From Acidobacteriota bacterium (GTDB lineage Bacteria; Acidobacteriota; Blastocatellia; Pyrinomonadales; Pyrinomonadaceae), in NCBI GenBank assembly GCA_003222975.1, contig QHXN01000012.1, positions 1 through 64,000 of the forward strand: a stretch of DNA of 64,000 nt, read 5' to 3'. Positions 18,199 through 25,889 of this stretch are shown here, piece by piece (within the stretch, counting starts at the first letter, position 1; every line of letters begins with the position of its first letter). The notes below the pieces were generated by a model. The model was not told where the DNA came from, did not search any database, and saw only the letters and a list, made by a program, of their open reading frames with translations. Position numbers and translations under genes: made by a program.

Positions 18199-18936
18199 TC
18201 AGGGCGCGGGCTGGACGACGATGCGGACGCGCTCTTTGCCGACCTGTATTTCGAGCGGGTTGCCGAGCTGTATGGGGACGGTCTTGCCGTTGACGTTGAT
18301 TTCGAGCGGGGGGACGTTTGCCGCGCCCGCAGCGCCCGTTGTGTTGGCCGTGCCGGTCGTGACGCCCGCGCCCGCCGCCGACGGTTGGGCTGCGGCGCTG
18401 GAAGATTTGTCGCCGGTCTCGGCGGGGGGCGGTGCGGCCTGCTCGCGCGGCTTGGCAACGTCGCCGGTGCGCGTCAGCAATGTCGTCGCCACGATGCGCC
18501 ACGTCGCGGGCGTGCAGGTCAGGCGCAGGCCCGGCGTGTCCACCTCGACCTGCTCGGCGGGCGCGAGCGCTTCGAGCTTCCAGAGTCCCTCGCCGCAGCG
18601 CACGCCGTCCTCGCCGTAGAAGGTCGCCCAGCCCGCGACGTAGTTGTAGAAGACGGGGCTGCGGCTCTCCACGACGAGGCGCGCGTCGCGCACGGGCGCG
18701 TCCACGCTGCCCGCGAGCGCCTGCGTGCGCAGCCGACCGTTCAAAGCCTCGTGCCCCTCCACGTCGTAAGCGACCGCGGCCTGCGCGAGCGGCACGCGGG
18801 CCTCGCTCGGTCGCACGTCGGCGGTCGTCTGTGACGACTGCTGCTGAGTCGCAACGCCTTCTTGCGCCCGCGCGACACCGGCGGCGCACGCGAGCGCGAG
18901 CGCGAGAAACGACGACCTGACGAACTGTGTCTTCAC
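18199..18936 (-). CDS. Hypothetical secreted protein
   Basis: Signal peptide MKTQFVRSSFLALALACAAGVARAQ; low-complexity Ala/Thr linker; C-terminal PPLEINVNGKTVPIQLGNPLEIQVGKERVRIVVQ. Confidence 0.7.
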   Translation of the reverse strand: MKTQFVRSSFLALALACAAGVARAQEGVATQQQSSQTTADVRPSEARVPLAQAAVAYDVEGHEALNGRLRTQALAGSVDAPVRDARLVVESRSPVFYNYVAGWATFYGEDGVRCGEGLWKLEALAPAEQVEVDTPGLRLTCTPATWRIVATTLLTRTGDVAKPREQAAPPPAETGDKSSSAAAQPSAAGAGVTTGTANTTGAAGAANVPPLEINVNGKTVPIQLGNPLEIQVGKERVRIVVQPAP

Positions 18937-19192
18937 GCCTCCTCCTCTCCCGCCCGGCGTCGGGCGGCGCGAACCTTCACGAAGTTCGAGAGCGCGAATA
19001 CTCTAACGTCGAACGCGTGCCGGGCGCAATCAACCGCGACTCGCGCGCGCATGCCCCGCGCGACGCGGGTGTTGCGCCCTGCGTCGCGCGTCGTGAAAAA
19101 GGGCGCGGCCCAGAGTGCCCGCCACGCCGCCAGCATTTCCGGCGCGGGCCGCTGGCGTCTCCGGCGCGTGATGCTACGACGTTCTGAAGGGC

Positions 19193-19840
19193 CTACGGAT
19201 TCGGCGTGGGCTGCACGCCCCAGAGCCTCCTCAGCCCCGCCTCGTCGCCGTTGAACTTGTCGCGGTCGCAGCCCCCGGCGACTCCGTTCACCTGGTGCGG
19301 CTGGGGGCCGGCGTTGCCGTCCGTGTACTGCCAGAGCGTGTAGGTCTTCCAGGTGTTGGGGACTTGCGGCAGTTGGTCGGAGTAGCGCGCGACCCAGAGG
19401 AAGCAGTTGGCGAGCACGTCGTTCTTCTTGTTGCCGAGTTGTTCCTTGAGGAACGACTGGCCGGAGTAGAGGCCGGGGAAGCGGCCCGTCTGTTGGTTGA
19501 TTCTCTGGACGAAGGTCACGGCCTCGGCCACGCTCATCGTCCCGTCGTGGCCGTTCGGCTCGAAGTCGAGCACGAGCAGGTCGGTCGGGCCGGGCTGGAC
19601 TACGTCGAGGAAGTGATCCGCCTGCTTCTGCGGGTTGCCCGACGAGCCGAAGTGGTAACCGCCCCAGAGGAGTCCGGCGGCGAGGGCGCGCGGCTTGCGC
19701 AACCCGTATGTGCCGTCCACGACGGTCGTCCCTTGGGTCGCCTTGTTGATGACGCCGAGGACGCCCGCGTCCTTCACGTCCGGGAAGCTGGTCACGTTGT
19801 TGTGATGCGAGAGGTCTATCACGACGTTGAGTAAAGGCAT
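19193..19840 (-). CDS. Glycoside hydrolase family 25 lysozyme (muramidase)
   Basis: VVIDLSHHNNVTSFPDVKDAGVLGVINKATQG..., LLVLDFEPNG, FPGLYSGQSFLKEQL, LWQYTDG; SD AGGAGA; no signal peptide. Confidence 0.9.
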   Translation of the reverse strand: MPLLNVVIDLSHHNNVTSFPDVKDAGVLGVINKATQGTTVVDGTYGLRKPRALAAGLLWGGYHFGSSGNPQKQADHFLDVVQPGPTDLLVLDFEPNGHDGTMSVAEAVTFVQRINQQTGRFPGLYSGQSFLKEQLGNKKNDVLANCFLWVARYSDQLPQVPNTWKTYTLWQYTDGNAGPQPHQVNGVAGGCDRDKFNGDEAGLRRLWGVQPTPNP

Positions 19841-20046
19841 GTTCTTGTCTCCTGTGTGGGCACGAAATCCGATTCCGTGGCCGGGTGAAGGGTTTGACCG
19901 TCGAGGGCGAGGCCGCTCGCGGCGAAAGTCGCGGAAAGCGCCGACATCGTATGCGCGCCGGGCTACCGCGTCAAGGCCAAATCACTTTCATGTATGTATG
20001 ACGACGGGGCGGAAAGTATTTCGTAGTCGGGGGAACGGGCGCGGCG

Positions 20047-21336
20047 TCAGCCTAACGCCTCGCCGCCCGCGCCTCGTTCCGCGAAGGGCATGAAGGCCGC
20101 GCCGCGCGGCATGACGTAGCCGCCCGTCTCGCCTCCGACCTGCGCCAGCGCTTCCTCGATTGTGCGCGCCGGACGCATGCGCATCAGGCGCACGTCTTCG
20201 TCGGGCAGTGTCGAGACGAGGTGGACGCGGAAGCGCTCGGCCTTCGTCAGAAGCGACCAGGCCGTCTGGCCGCTGACCTCGTAAGACTGACGCAAGCGCG
20301 CTTCCAACTCGCGCGAGTCCGCCGCGTCGAACCACTTGAGGAAGTCCGCGCGACCGAGGCCGTCGGCGCACTCCGCGACGAGGACTATGTGGCCGCCGTC
20401 GGCGCAGGCGTAAGAGGCCATCTCCAGGGCCTTGTGCGCCTGTATGAGGTTGATGTCGTGCGGCGCTCCGCCCGCCGACGCGACGACGACCGCGCGCCTC
20501 TCGGAGATTTTCATCGTGTGTGAATCGGCGTACTCGGCGCACGCGCGCCGGTGGGCCGCGCGCCAGTCGCCCGCGTAGAGGCGCACGACGCGCCCGCGCT
20601 CGTCCGTCACCGTGTTGACGAGAAACGACGGCGCGGCCTCGGCGGCGATGCGCTCGCACTCCTCGTGCACGGCGTTGCCGTCAAGTCTCCCCGCGCCGAC
20701 GCCCGCGCGCCGCCCGCCCTTTTCAAAGTCGAGTGCCTGTAGGTGCGTCGCCTCAATCGTGCGCTTCGACGCCAGACCGGGGCAGACGCTCTTGCGCCCG
20801 CCCGTGAAGCCCGCGAAGTAGTGGAAGCCGACCGCGCCCGTGAGGATGACGTGCGAGTGGTCGAAGAGCGCGCGGTCAAGCTCAACCGGCGTGCCGCGCT
20901 CCGTCACGCCGAGCGAGACGTGGCGCGACTCGTCCGCGGCGTCGTGGTCGAACGCGCGGACGCGCTGCGCGATGAACGGCGTCAGAAGTTCCGCCTTCTC
21001 CTCGCGCGTCACCCTGCGGTGAATGCCTGTGGCGAAGATGACGCGCAGGTCGTGCGGCGCGACGCCCAGTTGAACCAGGCGGCGGACGAGCAGGTTGACC
21101 ACCTGCGCGCTCCCCGTCGCGCGCGTCGCGTCCGAGACCACCAGGAGCGCGCTCTCGCCGGGGCTGATGATCTCTTCGAGCGGCTGCGAGTCGAAGGGGT
21201 CGTCAATCAGCGCGCCGACTTCGGCGTCCGTCAGCGGTCGCTCTTCGCCAGCCGCGGGTTCGAGTATCGCGAAGCGCCCGTCTTCAAACTCGAACGTCAG
21301 CGAGCCTCGACCGTAACCTAATTCGACGTGGGACAT
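20047..21336 (-). CDS. larA: Nickel-dependent lactate racemase family protein (LarA/DUF2088)
   Basis: LLVVSDATRATGSAQVVNLLV; GAVGFHYFAGFTGGRKSVCPGLASKRTIEATH. Confidence 0.85.
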   Translation of the reverse strand: MSHVELGYGRGSLTFEFEDGRFAILEPAAGEERPLTDAEVGALIDDPFDSQPLEEIISPGESALLVVSDATRATGSAQVVNLLVRRLVQLGVAPHDLRVIFATGIHRRVTREEKAELLTPFIAQRVRAFDHDAADESRHVSLGVTERGTPVELDRALFDHSHVILTGAVGFHYFAGFTGGRKSVCPGLASKRTIEATHLQALDFEKGGRRAGVGAGRLDGNAVHEECERIAAEAAPSFLVNTVTDERGRVVRLYAGDWRAAHRRACAEYADSHTMKISERRAVVVASAGGAPHDINLIQAHKALEMASYACADGGHIVLVAECADGLGRADFLKWFDAADSRELEARLRQSYEVSGQTAWSLLTKAERFRVHLVSTLPDEDVRLMRMRPARTIEEALAQVGGETGGYVMPRGAAFMPFAERGAGGEALG

Positions 21337-21355
21337 AAAAGCGGGAAGTCGGCAG

Positions 21356-21598
21356 TCACACACCGAAGCGCACCAGCTCGCGCTCGATGACGTTGAGCGA
21401 GGCGAAGTCGGTCTTGCCCGACGCGCGCGTCTCGGCGAGCCAGCGGCGGAGTTGGCGGGCCTCGTCGAGCGTCTGGATGCGGCACGCGCCTGTGAGCGCC
21501 AGCGTCACGAGCGCGTCGGGCGCGCCGTGCGTCATCAGCGCCGCCTGCAAGGCCGCCTGCTCGCGCAGGTCGAGGACGATGAGAAGGCTGATTTCCAT
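21356..21598 (-). CDS. Small hypothetical protein
   Basis: MEISLLIVLDLREQAALQAALMTHGAPDALVTLALTGACRIQTLDEARQLRRWLAETRASG...; between LarA and CDF genes. Confidence 0.6.
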   Translation of the reverse strand: MEISLLIVLDLREQAALQAALMTHGAPDALVTLALTGACRIQTLDEARQLRRWLAETRASGKTDFASLNVIERELVRFGV

Positions 21599-21601
21599 AC
21601 T

Positions 21602-21677
21602 CAAGTTCAAAGTTCCAAGTTCAAGGTTTAAAGTTCAAGGCCGCCAACTTTGAACCTTGAACTTGGAACTTGAAACT
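21602..21677. repeat. Heptad-arm hairpin locus H
   Basis: AAGTTCCAAGTTCAAGGTTTAAAGTT (21610-21635) vs AACTTTGAACCTTGAACTTGGAACTT (21646-21671), one mismatch in 26; unit AAGTTCA. Confidence 0.9.
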
Positions 21678-22644
21678 ATTCTTTCGACGAACGGAAGCAG
21701 GCCGTGCCCGAGGTGCAGAAGTGGAACGTCTCATCCTCGAAGTCGCCGGTCTCCATCTGGATCGTCAGGTGGTCAACGCCGAACTGCTCGTGGAGCTTCG
21801 TGCGCAGCGAGCGCAGGAGTTCCGGCTGCGAGACGGCGTGCGCGTGACGGACGTGCGCCGACAGGGCCTCGCGCCCCGACGTAATCGTCCAGACGTGGAG
21901 GTCGTGCACGTCCTCGACGCCGCCGGTCTCAAGTATCGCGCCCTCGACCGCCGCGAGGTTGATGTGCGAGGGCGTGCCTTCCAAAAGAACGTTTGTCGCC
22001 TCGCGGATCAGGTTCCAGGAACTCCAGATGATGAGCAGCGCAATCAGGGCGCTGAAGAACGGGTCGGCCCTGTACCAGCCGAAGGCCAGGACGAGCGCGC
22101 CCGCCGCTATCGCGCCCACCGAGCCGAGCGCGTCGCCCAGGACGTGCAGCCAGGCCGCGCGCATGTTCAAGTCCTTCGTGTGGTCGCCGTACAGAAGCCA
22201 CGCGCACGCGAGGTTCGTCAGGAGTCCGCCCGCGGCGACCGCGACCATCAGACGCCCGCGCCCGATCTCCGGCGGCGCGGCCCAGCGGTCGTAAGCCTCG
22301 TAGAGAATCCGCAGCGAGACCAAAACGAGCACGACGCCGTTGGCGAACGCCGCGAGGATTTCGAGGCGGTAGTAGCCGAAAGTCTTATTCGGCGTTGCCG
22401 GTCGCGCGGCGAACCACGCGGCCAGAAGCGCCAGCATGAGCGCCGCCACGTCCGCGAGCATGTGGCCGGCGTCGGCCAAGAGCGCCAGGCTCCCCGTCAG
22501 CCAGCCGCCCGCGACCTCCGCGAACATGTAGGCGGCGGTCAGCAAGAGCACCGCGAGCAGGCGGCGTCGGCTGCCCGCCGCGTGGCCGCCGCGTTCGTGC
22601 GCGTGCGCGCCGTGCTGTCGGCTGTGTCTGTTCGGCGAAACCAT
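21676..22644 (-). CDS. Cation diffusion facilitator (CDF) transporter
   Basis: RRRLLAVLLLTAAYMFAEVAGGWLTGSLALLADAGHMLADVAALMLALLA. Confidence 0.93.
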   Translation of the reverse strand: MVSPNRHSRQHGAHAHERGGHAAGSRRRLLAVLLLTAAYMFAEVAGGWLTGSLALLADAGHMLADVAALMLALLAAWFAARPATPNKTFGYYRLEILAAFANGVVLVLVSLRILYEAYDRWAAPPEIGRGRLMVAVAAGGLLTNLACAWLLYGDHTKDLNMRAAWLHVLGDALGSVGAIAAGALVLAFGWYRADPFFSALIALLIIWSSWNLIREATNVLLEGTPSHINLAAVEGAILETGGVEDVHDLHVWTITSGREALSAHVRHAHAVSQPELLRSLRTKLHEQFGVDHLTIQMETGDFEDETFHFCTSGTACFRSSKE

Positions 22645-22804
22645 CTCCCCTTGACGAAGTCCGGGCGCGGAGGACTGCCCCTCGCCAAACCTCTAAAACA
22701 TTTTCGCGCGGGCGCGTCGAAGCACCGTCTGGTCGCGGGACGTGTAAGCTTAGCAGATTGCGGCGGGGGCGCACAGTTCTTCCGTGGAGGCCGAAGGAAT
22801 GAAA

Positions 22805-22835
22805 AGGGCCGACGCGTGGTGTGCGCCGGCCCAAA
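22805..22835 (-). terminator. Putative terminator downstream of 22860..23651
   Basis: GGGCCG...CGGCCC inverted repeat with TTTTC on the minus strand. Confidence 0.45.
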
Positions 22836-22859
22836 GCTTTCGAGCAACTGGGCAGTCCG

Positions 22860-23651
22860 CTAGAGTTCGGCCAGGCCGAGCGCCTTGTTGAAGTCGCGGT
22901 AAAGCTCGTTGAGGTCGCGTATGTTCTTTTCGAGCGCGCGCGGCAACTCGGCGGCCTTTGCCAGGTTGACGACGAGGTTCGCGCCCGCGAGGAAGGCTTC
23001 GTGCGCGTCGCCCGTGCGCGCCCTGTCGGAGAGCAAAACGAAGACGACGCGCCGACGCTCCGGCATGCGCAGCGAGGCCATCTCGCGGCTGACGGAGGCC
23101 GCGCCCTGCCCCGACAGGTCGAACTCCGGGTCGAGTGCCACCACGTCCACGCCCCCCTCGCGCATGCGCTCCATCGCCTGCGCCGCGTCGGCGGCGGCGA
23201 ACACCTCGTAGCCGTCGCCGGCCAGAGTGCGCGCGACCTCCCCGCCGTAGGCCGAGCCTGCGCAGACGAGCGCGCGACGGCGCTCCCAGGCCGGGCGAAG
23301 CCCCGACCCCTTCGCGCCGACGCCCTCGACTCCAACGCCCCGCAGGAGCGAAGCGAGCAGCCGCAGCACTTCGCCGTCAGCCGTGGGCGCGTGCGACGCC
23401 TCGGACGCCTCATCCGCGCCGTCTTCCTGTAAGACCGGCGCGGCGTGCGCGACACTCACCTCCTGCTGCGAGCGGCTCGAGGCCGGCAGGCCGCCCACGG
23501 CGGCCAGCGCGTCGCGCTGCGGCGAGGCGCTCGGCGGCTGCGCGTTGATGATCTGCTGGCACTTCGGGCAGCGCACGCTGAACGGGCGCGCGGGGACTTT
23601 GGCCTTGTCGAGTTGCAGGCGCGTCGTGCAGTTCGGGCAGGTGACAATCAT
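22860..23651 (-). CDS. MJ0042-type zinc-ribbon fused to receiver-like domain
   Basis: MIVTCPNCTTRLQLDKAKVPARPFSVRCPKCQQIINA; C-terminal response-regulator-like RRRALVCAGSAYGGEVARTLAGDGYEVFAAADAAQAMERMREGGVDVVALDPEFDL. Confidence 0.75.
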   Translation of the reverse strand: MIVTCPNCTTRLQLDKAKVPARPFSVRCPKCQQIINAQPPSASPQRDALAAVGGLPASSRSQQEVSVAHAAPVLQEDGADEASEASHAPTADGEVLRLLASLLRGVGVEGVGAKGSGLRPAWERRRALVCAGSAYGGEVARTLAGDGYEVFAAADAAQAMERMREGGVDVVALDPEFDLSGQGAASVSREMASLRMPERRRVVFVLLSDRARTGDAHEAFLAGANLVVNLAKAAELPRALEKNIRDLNELYRDFNKALGLAEL

Positions 23652-23657
23652 AATTTT

Positions 23658-23746
23658 GAAATGATGAATGATGAATGCGGAGTGATGAATGAGAAATCGG
23701 CGGCCCCGTTTAATTCATCATTCATCACTCCGCATTCATCATTTCA
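23658..23746. repeat. Heptad-arm hairpin locus I
   Basis: GAAATGATGAATGATGAATGCGGAGTGATGAATGA vs TTCATCATTCATCACTCCGCATTCATCATTTCA; right arm overlaps the pilT stop codon. Confidence 0.92.
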
Positions 23747-24973
23747 CTCGATCATGTCGAGCATGGATGAGCCGGCAGCCGGGCGCGGGCGCTGCTGCGG
23801 GTAGCCGCGCGCGGCGGCGGGGCGCTTCGGGACGACCGCGCCCCCCTGTCCTTCGGGCGCGAGGAAGTCGTCGGTGAGTGACATGCCCTTGAGCGCGAGC
23901 AGGAGGTTGTTCGGGTTGCTGGCGAACGAGAGGCCGTCTTCGAGCGTGATCGTCTTGCGCTCGATCATCTCCTTGATGACCGAGTCGAAGTCCTGCATGC
24001 CGTCGAGCTTGCCGGCGCGCATGGCGTCGAGCAGCGTCTTGCCCTCGGACTCGCCCGCGCTGACATACTCGCGCGTGCGCGGCGTGGACTTGAGGATTTC
24101 GACCGCGGCGATGCGGCCCCCCGTGTCGGCGCGCGGGATCAGGCGCTGCGAGGCGATATAGCGGAAGGTCTGCGCCAGGCGCGTGCGGATTACCTGCTCC
24201 TCGTTCTTCGGGTAGAGGCCGATGACGCGGTCAACGGTCTTCGAGGCGTCAATTGTGTGCAACGTCGAGAGGACGAGGTGGCCCGTCTCGGCGGCTTCGA
24301 GCGCGATCTCCGTCGTCTCATAGTCGCGCATCTCGCCGATGAGAATGACCTTCGGCGCTTGCCTGAGCGCCGCGCGCAGGGCCGACGGGAAGTCTTTCGC
24401 GTCCGAGCCGACCTCGCGCTGGTTGATCGTCGAGTTCTTGTGCTGGTGGAGGAACTCGATGGGGTCTTCGATGGTGACGATGTGGTAGTGCTGTTGCTGG
24501 TTGATGAGGTCTATGACGGCGGCGAGCGTCGTTGACTTGCCCGAACCCGTAGGGCCGGTGACGAGCACGATGCCGTTGCGCAGCTCCGCAATGTCGGCGA
24601 GCTGCTGCGGCAGGCCCAGGTCTTCGAGCGTCGGGATCGAGGTCGGGATGACGCGCATCACAATCGAGTAGGTTCCGCGCTGCTGGAAGATGTTGACGCG
24701 GAAGCGCGTGCGCGAGGGGAGCGAGTAGCTGAGGTCGGTCGAGCCGGAGTGCGCGAGCCTGTAGGCTGCGTCCGTGTTCCCCTGCATCAGGGTCATCGCG
24801 ATGACCTCGGTCTGGTAGGGCGTGAGCTTCTGGAGGCCGAGCGGTTGGACGGGGTTCAGCCGTCCGTTGACCTCCACCTGCGGGGCTTGGCCGACGGAGA
24901 AGTTGAGGTCGCTGATGTTCTCAGAGACCTTCAGCATCTGCTCGATGACGGGCGGCAAATCGAAATATTTCAT
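23744..24973 (-). CDS. pilT: Type IV pilus twitching motility ATPase PilT
   Basis: VTGPTGSGKSTTLAAVIDLIN, LIGEMRDYETTEIALEAAETGHLVLSTLHT. Confidence 0.95.
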   Translation of the reverse strand: MKYFDLPPVIEQMLKVSENISDLNFSVGQAPQVEVNGRLNPVQPLGLQKLTPYQTEVIAMTLMQGNTDAAYRLAHSGSTDLSYSLPSRTRFRVNIFQQRGTYSIVMRVIPTSIPTLEDLGLPQQLADIAELRNGIVLVTGPTGSGKSTTLAAVIDLINQQQHYHIVTIEDPIEFLHQHKNSTINQREVGSDAKDFPSALRAALRQAPKVILIGEMRDYETTEIALEAAETGHLVLSTLHTIDASKTVDRVIGLYPKNEEQVIRTRLAQTFRYIASQRLIPRADTGGRIAAVEILKSTPRTREYVSAGESEGKTLLDAMRAGKLDGMQDFDSVIKEMIERKTITLEDGLSFASNPNNLLLALKGMSLTDDFLAPEGQGGAVVPKRPAAARGYPQQRPRPAAGSSMLDMIE

Positions 24974-25165
24974 GCGGGACTCGCGCTTGCTCCGGGCGGA
25001 TGAAAGATTGAGCGGGACACGGGGTTCAGATGCTACTTCGGAAGGCCGGGACGGGCACTGCCCCGGCGAACCATCCCATTGTGGCGGAACAACATAGGAA
25101 AAGCAAGTTAAACTTTTAACCCCTAATATTTTAACAATTAACTGCCGGAGGTTCCCGGCTCTGGC

Positions 25166-25795
25166 TCACAGACGGGCGATGAAGTCTCCCATCCGGCGGG
25201 CGATCTCGGCAGGGTCGGCGGGGGCTAGAAGCGCACTAATGACGGCGACCGAGTCGGCCCCGGCGTCGAGTACCGAGCGCGCGTTCTCCTGCGTGATGCC
25301 GCCGATGGCGACGAGCGGCAGGCGACCGACGGCCTCGCGCACGCGGGCGACGCCTTCGAGGCCGACCGAGGGGTCTGGGTTTTCCTTCGACTGCGTGGCG
25401 AAGACCGGGCCGATGGCGATGTAGTCAACCGGCAGCCGCGCCGCCGCGACGGCCTGCTCCACACCGTGCGTGGAGAAACCGATAACCGCACCTTCGCCGA
25501 GCAGCGCGCGCGCGGCATCCGGCGGCATGTCATCCTGTCCCAGATGCACGCCGTCCGCGCCTACGGCGAGCGCGATGTCCGCGCGGTCGTTGATGACGAG
25601 CCGCACGCCGCGCGAGCGAGCGACCTTCAACGCGCCTTCCGCCTCGCGGTAGAACTCACGCGGCGAAAGATGTTTCTCGCGTAACTGCACAAGTCGCGCG
25701 CCGCCTTCGCACAAGCGCGCGACCTGCGCGGCGTGCGACAAGCCGGATAACCGCCGGTCGGTGATCGGATAAAGCTTCGGTAGCTCGAAAGGCAT
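25166..25795 (-). CDS. thiE: Thiamine phosphate synthase
   Basis: LYPITDRRLSG...VQLREKHLSPREF...LVINDRADIALAVGADGVHLGQDDMP...IGFSTHGVEQA. Confidence 0.93.
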   Translation of the reverse strand: MPFELPKLYPITDRRLSGLSHAAQVARLCEGGARLVQLREKHLSPREFYREAEGALKVARSRGVRLVINDRADIALAVGADGVHLGQDDMPPDAARALLGEGAVIGFSTHGVEQAVAAARLPVDYIAIGPVFATQSKENPDPSVGLEGVARVREAVGRLPLVAIGGITQENARSVLDAGADSVAVISALLAPADPAEIARRMGDFIARL

Positions 25796-25804
25796 CCATG
25801 ATGA

Positions 25805-25881
25805 GTGATGAGTGATGAGTGATGAGTGATGAGTAAAAGCCGCTTGCCTTTACTCATCACTCATCACTCATCACTCATCAC
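25805..25881. repeat. Heptad-arm hairpin locus J
   Basis: Perfect 33/33 inverted repeat GTGATGAGTGATGAGTGATGAGTGATGAGTAAA (25805-25837) and complement (25849-25881); unit GATGAGT, 11-nt loop. Confidence 0.97.
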
Positions 25882-25889
25882 TTCCCTTC

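Noticed and set aside
17638-19840. Prophage endolysin region
   Set aside because: No capsid, tail, integrase or holin genes nearby; only the lack of signal peptides hints at phage-like origin
20047-21336. Complete lactate racemase system
   Set aside because: Only LarA is present; no larB/C/E maturation genes in this window, so no system-level claim is made
25805-25881. GATGAGT tandem arrays as a CRISPR array
   Set aside because: Units are contiguous 7-mers without spacers, arranged as an inverted pair; no cas genes nearby
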